64,000 bases of DNA from positions 180,567 to 244,566 of the forward strand of contig NZ_LXEU01000015.1 in assembly GCF_001654985.1 (NCBI RefSeq). The letters run 5' to 3'. Under the pieces are notes generated by a model. It had not been told where the DNA came from. It saw nothing but the letters and a program-made list of their open reading frames with translations, and did not search any database. Each line of letters opens with the position of its first letter. Position 1 is the stretch's first letter. A program made the position numbers and the translations under genes. The DNA comes from Kluyvera georgiana ATCC 51603. GTDB taxonomy: Bacteria > Pseudomonadota > Gammaproteobacteria > Enterobacterales > Enterobacteriaceae. This document shows positions 47,381 to 56,989 of the stretch, piece after piece.

Positions 47381-47929
47381 ATGGGCATTAATAAAGTTGC
47401 GCTGCTAATTATCTCTGCGCTTTCCTTCACCTCTGCGGCGGCGCTGGCGGATACGACTACCGTAAACGGCGGCACCGTGCATTTTAAAGGTGATGTGGTG
47501 AACGCGGCCTGCGCCGTGGACGCCGGTTCTATCGACCAGACGGTACAGATGGGTCAGGTTCGTTCGGCAAAACTGGCGACCGCGGGCAGCACCAGTTCCG
47601 CCGTTGGTTTTAACATCCAGCTGAATGATTGTGACACCAGCGTTTCAACCAAGGCATCCGTGGCCTTCTCCGGCACGGCGATTGATACCACCAACACCAC
47701 CGTTCTGGCGCTGCAAGGGTCAGCATCGGGCGGTGCCACCAACGTGGGCATCCAGATCCTCGATAACAAAGGCAAACCGCTGGCGCTCGATGGTGGAACC
47801 TTTAGCTCTGCCACCACCCTGAACGATGGCACGAACGTGATCCCATTCCAGGCGCGTTACTACGCGACCGGCGCGGCCACGGCGGGTACGGCGAACGCCG
47901 ACGCGACCTTCAAAGTTCAGTACGAGTAA
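47381..47929 (+). CDS. fimA: Type 1 fimbrial major subunit FimA
   Basis: FimA is the pilin that forms the rod of type 1 fimbriae. The 182-residue precursor has a signal peptide (to ALA near residue 23), the two conserved cysteines (CAVDAGS and NDCDTS), the donor-strand N-terminus ([14 protein letters not shown]) and the C-terminal beta-zipper ending with VQYE. It closely resembles E. coli FimA. AGGAG precedes the ATG. A hairpin at 47953 lies before fimI and could limit read-through. Confidence 0.96.
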   Translation: MGINKVALLIISALSFTSAAALADTTTVNGGTVHFKGDVVNAACAVDAGSIDQTVQMGQVRSAKLATAGSTSSAVGFNIQLNDCDTSVSTKASVAFSGTAIDTTNTTVLALQGSASGGATNVGIQILDNKGKPLALDGGTFSSATTLNDGTNVIPFQARYYATGAATAGTANADATFKVQYE

Positions 47930-47952
47930 TCCAACCGGCAGGGATGCCACGA

Positions 47953-47967
47953 GGGCCTGGAAGGCCC
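47953..47967 (+). terminator. Intercistronic hairpin fimA-fimI
   Basis: A perfect 6-bp stem (GGGCCT-GGA-AGGCCC) lies 23 bp beyond the fimA stop codon. Similar hairpins behind major pilin genes act as attenuators or mRNA stabilisers, favouring FimA over minor subunits. Confidence 0.5.
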
Positions 47968-47996
47968 GAAATCAGGAGGGAACGGAGGTGAGAGTC

Positions 47997-48536
47997 ATGC
48001 GTTGGACGACAGGGTTATTGCTGACGTTTCTGCTGCCGATCGTCGCGCAGGCTGGTAACCACTGGAACGTCACGTTACCCGGTGGTGGTTTACGTTTTCA
48101 GGGGGTTGTTGTTGCCGAAGCCTGCAGCGTGGCGGCGGAAGATCGCCTGATGACGGTAAAGATGGGCCAGGTCGCCAGCCATCGTTTTCATGCGGTTGGC
48201 GAAGAGTCCAATCCCATCGCTTTTGCTATTCATCTTGAAGATTGCAGTACGGCGGTCAGCCAGCACGTGGGTGTGTCGTTTCAGGGCGTTGCTGACGGTA
48301 AAGATCCTGACGTTCTCTCCGTGGGAGAGGGTGCGGGCATTGCTACCGGTATTGGCATTGCGCTGTTTGATGACCAGGGCCGTTTCATTCCGCTCAACCA
48401 GGCGCCCGCTCGCTGGATACGACTCAACGAGGGGCTGACCACACTGCATTTTGTGGCGAAATATCGTGCGACAGCGCGGCAGGTGACCGGCGGAACGGCG
48501 AATGCGCAGGCCTGGTTCGCTTTAACCTACCAGTAA
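47997..48536 (+). CDS. fimI: Type 1 fimbrial protein FimI
   Basis: FimI is a FimA-like subunit that in E. coli ends rod growth and anchors the fimbria at the usher. The sequence matches E. coli Fim[25 protein letters not shown] after the signal peptide, [25 protein letters not shown], and [10 protein letters not shown] at the end. GGAGG sits 8 bases before the ATG at 47997; a GTG at 47988 is an alternative start. The mature protein should be exported by Sec and assembled by FimC/FimD. Confidence 0.93.
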   Translation: MRWTTGLLLTFLLPIVAQAGNHWNVTLPGGGLRFQGVVVAEACSVAAEDRLMTVKMGQVASHRFHAVGEESNPIAFAIHLEDCSTAVSQHVGVSFQGVADGKDPDVLSVGEGAGIATGIGIALFDDQGRFIPLNQAPARWIRLNEGLTTLHFVAKYRATARQVTGGTANAQAWFALTYQ

Positions 48537-48580
48537 TTAACCGGACGCAGGAAATGACGGTGAATACAACAGGGGTAAAC

Positions 48581-49285
48581 ATGAAAAGAACGTTGATGGT
48601 GATGCGCGGCGCGCTGGCGATGCTGCTGCTGATAGCGGCTAGCGGGGTAAGCCATTATGCACACGCGGGCGTGGCGCTGGGCGCGACCCGGGTCATTTAT
48701 CCGGCGGGACAAAAGCAGGTCCCTCTGGCGGTAACCAATACCGACGATAGCGGTACTTATCTCATTCAGTCCTGGGTGGAGAACGCCGACGGCGTTAAAG
48801 ATGGCCGTTTTGTGGTGACGCCGCCGCTGTTCGCGATGCAGGGGAAAAAAGAGAACACGCTACGCATTCTTGACGCGTCCAATAACCAGCTGCCGCAGGA
48901 TCGGGAAAGCCTGTTCTGGATGAACGTGAAGGCGATTCCGGCGATGGATAAATCTAAGCTCAACGACAATACCCTGCAACTGGCGATTATCAGCCGTATT
49001 AAGCTTTACTACCGTCCGGCAAAACTGGCGATGCCGCCGGAGCAGGCCGTCGAAAAACTGACGTTTCGTCGCGGTGCCGGCACGCTCACGCTGAACAACC
49101 CCACGCCGTATTATCTGACGGTGACTGAGCTCAATGCCGGTACCCGAGTGCTGGAAAATGCGCTGGTTCCGCCGATGGGCGAAACCCGGGTGAAAATACC
49201 CGACGATGCCAGCGGTGAAATCACCTTCAGGACCATTAATGACTATGGCGCGCTGACGCCGCGCATGATTGGCGCGATGCGTTAA
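48581..49285 (+). CDS. fimC: Periplasmic fimbrial chaperone FimC
   Basis: FimC folds and delivers pilus subunits to the usher by donor-strand complementation. The mature part reads like E. coli FimC (AGVALGATRVIYPAGQKQ, YLIQSWVENADGVKDGRFVVTPPLF, IKLYYRPAKLAMPP). The Ig-like two-domain layout is intact. The start at 48581 has AGGGG upstream; an ATG at 48554 in frame is an alternative. It lies 44 bp downstream of fimI. Confidence 0.95.
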   Translation: MKRTLMVMRGALAMLLLIAASGVSHYAHAGVALGATRVIYPAGQKQVPLAVTNTDDSGTYLIQSWVENADGVKDGRFVVTPPLFAMQGKKENTLRILDASNNQLPQDRESLFWMNVKAIPAMDKSKLNDNTLQLAIISRIKLYYRPAKLAMPPEQAVEKLTFRRGAGTLTLNNPTPYYLTVTELNAGTRVLENALVPPMGETRVKIPDDASGEITFRTINDYGALTPRMIGAMR

Positions 49286-49355
49286 GCCTCGGGGCAGTCC
49301 TATCCCTTGAATAGAATAAGAAACGATCGCCGGGTGAAGTGAAACCGGAGGGACT

Positions 49356-51950
49356 ATGTCATATCTGAAATTTGGCCTCGCTTGTTTGCAGGTCCGGCGT
49401 ATGCGGCTGCTTGCCGCTGCCATTTTGCTCGCGGCACCGACTTTTCTCGTCCAGGCGGAACTCTACTTTAACCCGCGTTTTCTGGCTGACGACCCTGCCG
49501 CCGTGGCGGATCTCTCTGGTTTTGAGAAGGGGCAGGAGCTGCCGCCGGGGACCTATCGTGTAGACATCTACCTCAATGACGGGTACATGGCTACCCGCGA
49601 TGTGGCGTTCAGCGCCCGCGAAAATGGCGATGGGTTGATGCCCTGTCTGACACGCGGACAGTTGGTTAGCATGGGGCTGAACGCCGCGGCGGTCGACGGG
49701 TTGAGTGCGTTAGACGCTGACACTTGCGTGCCGTTAACGGCGATGATTGAGGCAGCAACCATCCGCCTGGATGTCGGCCAGCAGCGCCTGTACCTGACCA
49801 TCCCTCAGGCCTTTATGGGCAATCAGGCGCGTGGTTATATCCCGCCGGAACTGTGGGACAACGGTATCACAGCCGGATTGCTGAACTACAACTTTACCGG
49901 TAATCGCGTGCAGAACTCGGTTGGCGGTAGCAGCCAATATGCCTATTTAAACCTGCAAAGCGGGTTGAACGTTGGCCCGTGGCGGCTACGTGACAACAGT
50001 AGCTGGAGCCACAGTAGCGGCTTGCAAAGTGAAAACAAATGGCAGCATATCAATACCTGGCTGGAGCGCGATATCACGGCCTTACGCTCACGGCTGACGC
50101 TGGGAGACAGCTATACCAATGGCGATATCTTCGATGGGATTAACTTTCGTGGCGGGCAGATGGCTTCTGATGACAACATGCTGCCGGACAGTCAGAAAGG
50201 TTTTGCGCCGGCTATTCATGGTATTGCTCGCGGCACGGCACAGGTTTCTATCAAGCAAAACGGCTATGAGATTTATCACAGTACGGTGCCGCCAGGTCCC
50301 TTCACCATTAACGATCTCTATGCGGCGGGTAACGGCGGCGACCTACAGGTCACGATCAAAGAAGCGGACGGCAGCAGCCAACGTTTTACCGTACCGTATT
50401 CTTCCGTCCCGGTGTTGCAGCGTCAAGGTCACACTCGCTACGCGCTGACCGCCGGAAAATACCGCAGCGGCAATGAGTTGCAGGACGATCCCACGTTCTT
50501 TCAAGGTACCCTGATGCACGGGCTGGCGGCAGGATGGACACTGTACGGCGGGAGCCAGCTGGCCGATCGCTATCGTGCGTTTAACGTCGGGGTCGGCAAG
50601 AACATGGGCAACCTGGGAGCGATGTCGGTGGACGTTACCCAGGCCAACGCCACGCTACCCGATGACAGTCGGCAGCAGGGCCAGTCGGTGCGGTTTCTCT
50701 ACAACAAGTCGCTCAGTGAGCTAGGTACCAATATTCAGCTGGTGGGCTACCGCTACTCCACGCGGGGCTACTTTAATTTTGCCGATACTACCTATCAGCG
50801 CATGAGCGGACACTCGGTGGTCACCGAGGACGGGCCGGTCTACGTGAAGCCGAAATTCACCGACTATTACAACCTTGCCTACAGCAAACGGGGCAAAGTA
50901 CAGGTGAGCATTACCCAGCAGTTGGGACGAACGGCCACGCTGTATTTGAGCGGCAGCCAGCAAACCTACTGGGGAACCGGCAATGTCGATGAGCAATTCC
51001 AGGCCGGGCTAAATACCGCCGTTGACGATATCAACTGGACGCTGAGCTATAGCCTGACCAAAAACGCCTGGCAGGATGGTCGTGACCAGATGCTGGCGGT
51101 GAACGTCAACATTCCGTTCAGCCACTGGCTGCGCTCGGACAGCCAGTCCGCCTGGCGACAAGCGAGCGCCAGCTACAGCATGTCCAACGATCTCAACGGT
51201 CGGATGAGCAACCTCGCCGGGCTTTACGGCACGCTGCTGGAGGATAACAACCTCAGCTACAACGTGCAGACGGGCTATGCCAGCGGCGGCGAAGGCAGCA
51301 GCGGGAGCACCGGTTATGCCGCGCTGAACTATCGCGGCGGTTACGGTAATGCCAACGTTGGCTACAGCCATAGCGACGGGATTAAACAACTGTATTACGG
51401 CATGAGCGGTGGCGTGCTGGCGCATGCTGACGGCGTCACGCTGAGCCAGCCTCTCAACGACACGGCGGTACTGGTCAGCGCGCCGGGGGCGAAAGGGACG
51501 AAAGTGGAAAATCAGACCGGGGTGCGCACCGACTGGCGCGGCTACGCCGTGCTGCCTTACGCCACCGAGTATCGGGAAAACCGTGTGGCGCTGGACACCA
51601 ACACGCTGGCGGATAACGTCGACCTGGATGACGCGGTGGTGAGTGTGGTACCGACGCACGGCGCGATTGTGCGCGCGAAGTTCAAGGCGCACGTTGGCAT
51701 GAAGCTGCTGATGACGTTAATTCACAACGGTAAACCCGTACCGTTTGGCGCCATGGTCACCTCGGCGGGTAACCAGAATGCCAGCATCGTCGCCGATAAC
51801 GGTCTCGTTTACCTCAGCGGCATGCCGCTAGCCGGAAAGGTGCAGGTCATGTGGGGGCAAGGCGCCAATGCACGTTGCGAAGCTGAATATCGGTTACCCG
51901 ACGAGAGCCAGCAGCAGCCTCTGATTCAGCTATCGGCCACGTGCCGCTAA
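49356..51950 (+). CDS. fimD: Outer-membrane fimbrial usher FimD
   Basis: FimD is the usher that forms the 24-strand outer-membrane pore and assembles the pilus. This one has 864 residues, near the E. coli length of 878. The signal peptide ends around residue 34 (VQA), followed by the N-terminal chaperone-binding domain beginning [12 protein letters not shown]. The barrel, plug and C-terminal domains look continuous, and the protein ends with a conserved cysteine (SATC). GGAGGG lies 3 bases before the ATG. Confidence 0.96.
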   Translation: MSYLKFGLACLQVRRMRLLAAAILLAAPTFLVQAELYFNPRFLADDPAAVADLSGFEKGQELPPGTYRVDIYLNDGYMATRDVAFSARENGDGLMPCLTRGQLVSMGLNAAAVDGLSALDADTCVPLTAMIEAATIRLDVGQQRLYLTIPQAFMGNQARGYIPPELWDNGITAGLLNYNFTGNRVQNSVGGSSQYAYLNLQSGLNVGPWRLRDNSSWSHSSGLQSENKWQHINTWLERDITALRSRLTLGDSYTNGDIFDGINFRGGQMASDDNMLPDSQKGFAPAIHGIARGTAQVSIKQNGYEIYHSTVPPGPFTINDLYAAGNGGDLQVTIKEADGSSQRFTVPYSSVPVLQRQGHTRYALTAGKYRSGNELQDDPTFFQGTLMHGLAAGWTLYGGSQLADRYRAFNVGVGKNMGNLGAMSVDVTQANATLPDDSRQQGQSVRFLYNKSLSELGTNIQLVGYRYSTRGYFNFADTTYQRMSGHSVVTEDGPVYVKPKFTDYYNLAYSKRGKVQVSITQQLGRTATLYLSGSQQTYWGTGNVDEQFQAGLNTAVDDINWTLSYSLTKNAWQDGRDQMLAVNVNIPFSHWLRSDSQSAWRQASASYSMSNDLNGRMSNLAGLYGTLLEDNNLSYNVQTGYASGGEGSSGSTGYAALNYRGGYGNANVGYSHSDGIKQLYYGMSGGVLAHADGVTLSQPLNDTAVLVSAPGAKGTKVENQTGVRTDWRGYAVLPYATEYRENRVALDTNTLADNVDLDDAVVSVVPTHGAIVRAKFKAHVGMKLLMTLIHNGKPVPFGAMVTSAGNQNASIVADNGLVYLSGMPLAGKVQVMWGQGANARCEAEYRLPDESQQQPLIQLSATCR

Positions 51951-51960
51951 GGACATCACT

Positions 51961-52488
51961 ATGACAACCCCTTGTTACCTGTTCAGCACACTCCTGTCGC
52001 TATTTACCGCCAGCGCGCTGGCCGCAGATAGCACGATCACCATCAGCGGCCATGTGAGAGATAACGGCTGTGCCGTGGCGGGCGAGTCTAAGGACTTTAT
52101 CGTCGATCTGATGGATAACGCCGCTAAACAGTTCAGCGCCGTCGGCGCGACCACGCCGGCGATACCTTTTCGTATTGTCCTTTCCCCCTGCGGCGGCGCG
52201 GTGAGCGCGGTGAAGGTAGGGTTTACTGGCGTGGCGGATAACGACAATACCAGCCTGTTGAAGCTTGACGGCGGCAGCGCTGCCGCCGCTGGCATGGGGG
52301 TGCAGATCCTCAATGGCCAGCAGACGATGCTGCCGCTCAATGCCGCATCATCCGTTCTTCCATGGACGACGCTGACGCCAGGTCAAAGCAACACGCTTAA
52401 TTTTTATGCTCGCCTGATGGCCACGCAGGTGCCGGTCACGCCGGGCCACGTTAACGCCACGGCGACGTTCACCCTTGAATTTCAGTAA
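51961..52488 (+). CDS. fimF: Type 1 fimbrial minor subunit FimF
   Basis: FimF is a tip-fibrillum adaptor between FimG and the FimA rod. The 175-residue precursor has a signal peptide to about residue 21 (ALA), the mature N-terminus [20 protein letters not shown] that serves as donor strand, and a C-terminal beta-strand ending in TLEFQ. It follows fimD by 10 bp. AAGGACATCACT precedes the ATG. Confidence 0.93.
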   Translation: MTTPCYLFSTLLSLFTASALAADSTITISGHVRDNGCAVAGESKDFIVDLMDNAAKQFSAVGATTPAIPFRIVLSPCGGAVSAVKVGFTGVADNDNTSLLKLDGGSAAAAGMGVQILNGQQTMLPLNAASSVLPWTTLTPGQSNTLNFYARLMATQVPVTPGHVNATATFTLEFQ

Positions 52489-52500
52489 GTGGAGGCATCA

Positions 52501-53004
52501 ATGAAATGGGCTTATTGCGGCGTGCTATCGGCGATCGTGCTGGTCGCCTTATCTTCGGCGCTAAGGGCCGCCGATGTGACGATTACCGTCAACGGTAAAG
52601 TGGTGGCGAAGCCTTGCACGGTCTCGACCCGCAATGCTGACGTTGATCTTGGCGATCTCTACACTTTCAGCCTGCTTTCGGCAGGTTCAAGTTCGGCCTG
52701 GCATGGCGTCGAGCTGGATCTCATCAACTGCCCTGTTGGCACATCGCGGGTTACCGCCAGCTTTAGCGGCACGGCAGACGCCACCGGCTACTACCAGAAT
52801 CAGGGAACGGCCAGAAATATTCAGCTTGAGCTGCAGGATGCAGGGGGCAAAACGCTTAATACCGGCGCGACGACAACGGTCACGGTGGATGAAACCTCGC
52901 AGTCTGCCCGTTTTCCGCTGCAGGTGAGGGCGCTATCGGTTAACGGTGGCGCGACCCAGGGAACTATTCAGGCGGTGATCAACGTCACCTATACCTACGC
53001 CTGA
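52501..53004 (+). CDS. fimG: Type 1 fimbrial minor subunit FimG
   Basis: FimG connects FimF to the FimH adhesin; its donor strand completes the FimH pilin domain. The precursor has a signal peptide, and the mature protein starts ADVTITVNGKVVAKPC with the C-terminus INVTYTYA. GGAGG precedes the ATG at 52501; the frame could open at 52489 but that start is not supported. It overlaps neither neighbour and lies 12 bp after fimF and 16 bp before fimH. Confidence 0.93.
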   Translation: MKWAYCGVLSAIVLVALSSALRAADVTITVNGKVVAKPCTVSTRNADVDLGDLYTFSLLSAGSSSAWHGVELDLINCPVGTSRVTASFSGTADATGYYQNQGTARNIQLELQDAGGKTLNTGATTTVTVDETSQSARFPLQVRALSVNGGATQGTIQAVINVTYTYA

Positions 53005-53020
53005 GCAGGAGAAAAGCGTT

Positions 53021-53926
53021 ATGAAGAGAGTGATAACCGTGTTGACGATGCTGCTGATGGTCGGCTGGTCGTTTAATGCCTGGTCATTTGCCTGCAGGAC
53101 CGCCAGCGGAACAACAATCCCCATCGGCGGCGGCAGCGCGAACGTCTATGTGGATCTGGCCCCCGCGGTGAACGTGGGGCAAAACCTGGTCGTCGATCTC
53201 TCGACGCAGATTTTTTGCCATAACGATTATCCGGAGACCATCACCGACTACGTCACCTTGCAGAGAGGTTCGGCATACGGTGGCGTGCTTGCAAGTTTTT
53301 CCGGCACCGTCAAATACAACGGTTCCAGCTACCCGTTTCCCACCACCACGGAAACCGCGCGGATAATCTACAACTCGAAAACCGATACTCCCTGGCCCAC
53401 GATGCTCTATCTGACGCCGATTAGCTCCGCTGGCGGCGTGGCGATTAGCGCTGGAACGCTTATCGCCGTAATGATTCTTCGCCAGACCAACAATAAAAAT
53501 AACGACGATTTCCAGTTTGTTTGGAATATCTACGCTAACAACAACGTCGTGGTACCCACCGGAGGCTGTGATGTCTCTGCGCGAAACGTCACGGTCACGC
53601 TGCCGGATTACCCTGGCTCTACAGCCATTCCGCTAACGGTGTATTGCGCGCAGAGCCAAAAGCTCAGTTACTACCTCTCGGGGACGACGGAGGATTCGGC
53701 AAACTCCATTTTCACCAACACCGCATCGGCGTCGCCTGCGAGCGGGGTGGGCGTTCAGCTTACCCGCAACGGCAGCATTGTGCCTGCCAACAGTATGGTA
53801 TCGCTTGGCACGGTAAGCACATCGGCCGTGAGCCTTGGCTTGACCGCCAACTATGCGCGAACCCGCGGGCAGGTGACGGCGGGAAACGTGCAGTCGATTA
53901 TTGGCGTGACGTTTGTTTATCAGTGA
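53021..53926 (+). CDS. fimH: Mannose-specific type 1 fimbrial adhesin FimH
   Basis: FimH is the tip adhesin that binds mannosylated glycoproteins. The precursor (301 residues) has a 22-residue signal peptide and the mature protein begins with Phe1 (FACRTASG). The mannose pocket residues Asn46, Asp47, Asp54, Gln133, Asn135 and Asp140 are all in place. The tyrosine-gate position 137 is Lys instead of the E. coli Tyr, while Tyr48 is kept. The linker region and the C-terminal pilin domain look normal, ending in GVTFVYQ. A terminator follows. Confidence 0.96.
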   Translation: MKRVITVLTMLLMVGWSFNAWSFACRTASGTTIPIGGGSANVYVDLAPAVNVGQNLVVDLSTQIFCHNDYPETITDYVTLQRGSAYGGVLASFSGTVKYNGSSYPFPTTTETARIIYNSKTDTPWPTMLYLTPISSAGGVAISAGTLIAVMILRQTNNKNNDDFQFVWNIYANNNVVVPTGGCDVSARNVTVTLPDYPGSTAIPLTVYCAQSQKLSYYLSGTTEDSANSIFTNTASASPASGVGVQLTRNGSIVPANSMVSLGTVSTSAVSLGLTANYARTRGQVTAGNVQSIIGVTFVYQ

Positions 53927-53963
53927 GTGATGCGAGACAGCTCCGAGGGGCACAGAAACCAAA

Positions 53964-53987
53964 AACCCGCCTTTCAGGCGGGTTCTT
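53964..53987 (+). terminator. fim operon terminator
   Basis: The stem AACCCGCC / GGCGGGTT with loop TTTCA is followed by CTT, 37 bp after the fimH stop codon. It is a conventional Rho-independent terminator. Confidence 0.82.
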
Positions 53988-54164
53988 CAACGCGTCGTCT
54001 CGTCCCCATAGCGCGAATAGCCCAAAGAATGCGGCGAACAATCCTTAGATGAAGTTCAACAATAGAAAGCTATGATGCGGCAAAACGCGCGACCTGATGC
54101 CGCTTTTATGACTGAAAATAGAGCAAATCCCTCCTTTTTTAGCCATCAACCCCTCTGCACGACT

Positions 54165-54188
54165 AAACGTCTCTCCGTCTAAATGTCT
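54165..54188. promoter_or_regulatory. Predicted MetJ operator upstream of the reverse transsulfuration pair
   Basis: Three contiguous 8-mers (AAACGTCT, CTCCGTCT, AAATGTCT) match the met box AGACGTCT at 7, 5 and 6 of 8 positions. They lie 112 bp upstream of the cystathionine beta-synthase start, in the ~370-bp gap after fimH. This suggests methionine-dependent repression of the operon by MetJ. The rest of the gap holds the fim terminator and an AT-rich promoter region. Confidence 0.6.
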
Positions 54189-54299
54189 AAAAAGCAGGTC
54201 ATATTCCAATTTTCGCTAAAGGCCAGATAAAGGTTCTTTATCATCCATTTTTTACAGCCATACACTCTGGTCATTGCTCATATATCAGGATTAAAACGT

Positions 54300-55670
54300 A
54301 TGACCGTTTACCATTCCGTCACCGAACTTATCGGCCAGACGCCGGTACTGCAGCTGCATAAGCTGGATACCGGACCGTGCAGCCTGTTTCTGAAACTGGA
54401 AAACCAGAGCCCCGGCGGTTCAATCAAAGACCGGGTGGCGCTGTCGATGATCGACGAGGCGCAAAAGCAGGGGCTGCTGCTGCCTGGCGGTACCATTGTC
54501 GAAGCGACCGCAGGTAACACCGGGCTAGGGCTGGCGCTGATTGCTGCCCAGCGCGGGTACAAGCTTATCCTTGTCGTACCGGACAAAATGAGCCGCGAGA
54601 AGATTTTCCACCTCCGCGCCCTCGGCGCTCAGGTTGTGTTGACCCGTTCTGACGTTGGTAAAGGGCATCCGGCGTACTATCAGGACTACGCACAGCGGCT
54701 GGCAAAAGCGCTGCCCGGCGCTTTTTACATTGACCAGTTCAATAACGCCGCCAATCCGCTGGCTCACGCCACGACCACCGCGCCGGAGCTGTATCAGCAA
54801 CTCGACGGGCAAATTGATGCCATCGTCGTTGGCGTAGGGTCGGGCGGTACGCTGGGCGGTCTGCAGGCATGGTTCGCCGAACATTCGCCGCATACCGAGT
54901 TTGTGCTGGCCGATCCGGCCGGTTCGATCCTTGCCGATCAGGTCGAAAGCGGTCGTTATCAGGAGGCGGGATCCTGGCTGGTTGAAGGGATTGGCGAAGA
55001 CTTTATCCCGCCATTAGCGCACATCAATAACGTCCGTAAGGCGTTACGCATCAGCGATTGTGAAGCCTTCACTACCGCCCGTGAGCTTCTACAGGTCGAA
55101 GGGATTCTGGCTGGTTCTTCAAGCGGCACGCTGCTGGCGGCGGCGCTGCGCTACTGCCGTGCGCAAACCACGCCGAAACGCGTGGTGACCTTTGCCTGCG
55201 ACAGCGGCAACAAGTACCTGTCGAAAATGTTCAACGACGACTGGATGCGCCAGCAGGGCCTGCTGGCCCGCACACTGCGTGGTGACTTGAGCGATTTCAT
55301 TGCCCTGCGCCACGATGAAGGCGCCACCGTTACTGCCGCACCGGATGACACCCTGGCGACCGTACTGGCCCGTATGCGCCTTTATGACATCTCACAGCTA
55401 CCGGTACTCGAAGAGGGCGGGGTGGTGGGGATCATCGATGAGTGGGATCTGCTGAGCCACGTCCAGGGAGACAGTCAACGTTTTGGCTTGCCGGTGCGCG
55501 AAGCCATGACTCAGGAGGTTGAAACCCTCGACATCACCGCGCCTGAGAGCGCGCTGAAACCGATTTTTGATCGCGGCCAGGTGGCCGTTGTGGTGGATAA
55601 CGAACGCTTCCTTGGCCTTATCACCCGCAGCGATCTCCTCACGAGCTGGCGTAACCGTCTTGAACAGTAA
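54300..55670 (+). CDS. Cystathionine beta-synthase with C-terminal CBS pair
   Basis: This PLP enzyme condenses homocysteine with serine to form cystathionine. The catalytic domain (residues ~1-320) has the PLP lysine Lys43 in SPGGSIKDR, the EATAGNTGLGLAL phosphate loop and VGVGSGGTLGG. Two CBS motifs (about residues 340-395 and 400-455) form a C-terminal Bateman module, often used for S-adenosylmethionine regulation. It is the first gene of an operon with a gamma-lyase. Klebsiella pneumoniae is known to have a similar mtcBC pair, which E. coli lacks. MetJ-like boxes lie upstream. Confidence 0.9.
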   Translation: MTVYHSVTELIGQTPVLQLHKLDTGPCSLFLKLENQSPGGSIKDRVALSMIDEAQKQGLLLPGGTIVEATAGNTGLGLALIAAQRGYKLILVVPDKMSREKIFHLRALGAQVVLTRSDVGKGHPAYYQDYAQRLAKALPGAFYIDQFNNAANPLAHATTTAPELYQQLDGQIDAIVVGVGSGGTLGGLQAWFAEHSPHTEFVLADPAGSILADQVESGRYQEAGSWLVEGIGEDFIPPLAHINNVRKALRISDCEAFTTARELLQVEGILAGSSSGTLLAAALRYCRAQTTPKRVVTFACDSGNKYLSKMFNDDWMRQQGLLARTLRGDLSDFIALRHDEGATVTAAPDDTLATVLARMRLYDISQLPVLEEGGVVGIIDEWDLLSHVQGDSQRFGLPVREAMTQEVETLDITAPESALKPIFDRGQVAVVVDNERFLGLITRSDLLTSWRNRLEQ

Positions 55671-55680
55671 GGAATGAATA

Positions 55681-56826
55681 ATGAAAACCTTCGATACCCT
55701 GAGCGTACACAGCGGCACTTTTACCGATAGCCACGGTGCGGTGATGCCGCCCATTTACGCGACATCCACCTATGCCCAACCGGCACCGGGACAGCACACC
55801 GGCTACGAGTATTCGCGTAGCGGCAACCCAACGCGCGCTGCGCTGGAGACCACCATCGCTGAACTGGAAGGCGGCAGCCGCGGCTACGCCTTTGCCTCTG
55901 GGCTGGCGGCTATCTCCACGGTGCTGGAGCTGCTGGATAAAGACAGCCATATCGTTGCCGTCGATGATGTTTATGGGGGAACCTACCGGCTGATTGAAAA
56001 CGTGCGTCGGCGCAGCGCTGGGCTGCAGGTGAGCTGGGTCAAACCCGGCTCGCTCTCGGCGCTGGAAGCGGCTATCCGTCCGGAAACGCGCATGATTTGG
56101 GTCGAAACGCCGACCAACCCCTTGCTAAAACTGGCCGATCTGGAGGAGATTGCCGGCATCGCCCGCCGCCACAAGCTTATCAGCGTGGCGGATAACACCT
56201 TCGCCTCGCCGGTAATCCAGCGCCCGCTGGCATTCGGTTTTGATATCGTGGTGCATTCCGCGACCAAATACCTCAACGGTCACTCCGACGTTGTCGCCGG
56301 TCTTGCGGTGGTGGGCGATAACCCGACGCTGGCAGAGCAGCTTGGTTATCTGCAAAACGCCGTTGGCGGCGTGCTCGATCCGTTCAGTAGCTTTCTGACT
56401 CTGCGCGGGATCCGCACGCTGTCGCTGCGTATGGAACGCCACAGCAACAACGCGCTGGCGCTTGCCCAGTGGCTTGAGCAGCAGCCGCAGGTGGAAAAAG
56501 TCTGGTTCCCGTGGCTGGAATCGCACCCCGATTATTCGCTTGCCCGCCGCCAGATGGCGCAACCGGGCGGAATGATCTCAATTGTGGTAAAAGGCGATGC
56601 CGAACGGGCAGAAGCGGTGATCAAAAAGTTGCGCCTCTTTACGCTCGCTGAGAGCCTGGGCGGCGTGGAAAGCCTGGTCAGCCAGCCGTTCAGCATGACC
56701 CATGCCTCTATCCCGCTGGAGCAGCGACTGGCCAACGGCATTACGCCACAGCTGATTCGCCTCTCTGTGGGCATTGAAGGGGTTGACGATTTACGCGACG
56801 ATTTACGTCAGGCGCTGGCAGAGTAG
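55681..56826 (+). CDS. Cystathionine gamma-lyase (trans-sulfuration PLP enzyme)
   Basis: This 381-residue enzyme of the Cys/Met metabolism PLP family has Lys196 in VVHSATKYLNGHSD, SGNPTR near residue 51 and LAESLGGVESLVSQP near residue 325. Next to cystathionine beta-synthase it most likely splits cystathionine to cysteine, 2-oxobutyrate and ammonia, completing reverse transsulfuration. It starts 10 bp after the first gene. Family members overlap in specificity, so gamma-synthase activity cannot be ruled out from sequence alone. Confidence 0.88.
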   Translation: MKTFDTLSVHSGTFTDSHGAVMPPIYATSTYAQPAPGQHTGYEYSRSGNPTRAALETTIAELEGGSRGYAFASGLAAISTVLELLDKDSHIVAVDDVYGGTYRLIENVRRRSAGLQVSWVKPGSLSALEAAIRPETRMIWVETPTNPLLKLADLEEIAGIARRHKLISVADNTFASPVIQRPLAFGFDIVVHSATKYLNGHSDVVAGLAVVGDNPTLAEQLGYLQNAVGGVLDPFSSFLTLRGIRTLSLRMERHSNNALALAQWLEQQPQVEKVWFPWLESHPDYSLARRQMAQPGGMISIVVKGDAERAEAVIKKLRLFTLAESLGGVESLVSQPFSMTHASIPLEQRLANGITPQLIRLSVGIEGVDDLRDDLRQALAE

Positions 56827-56989
56827 CGATATTAACCACCGTCAGTTCGACTTAAGTCTATACTTCATACCAAAAATATAAGCGACTGAAATAACGTCAC
56901 TTATAATATGACATAGCGGCTGACGGCGCACCGAAACGAGTGCTACTCTGCGATCCATTCCCACGGTCAGGACGCCGAGCAAACGCCCC

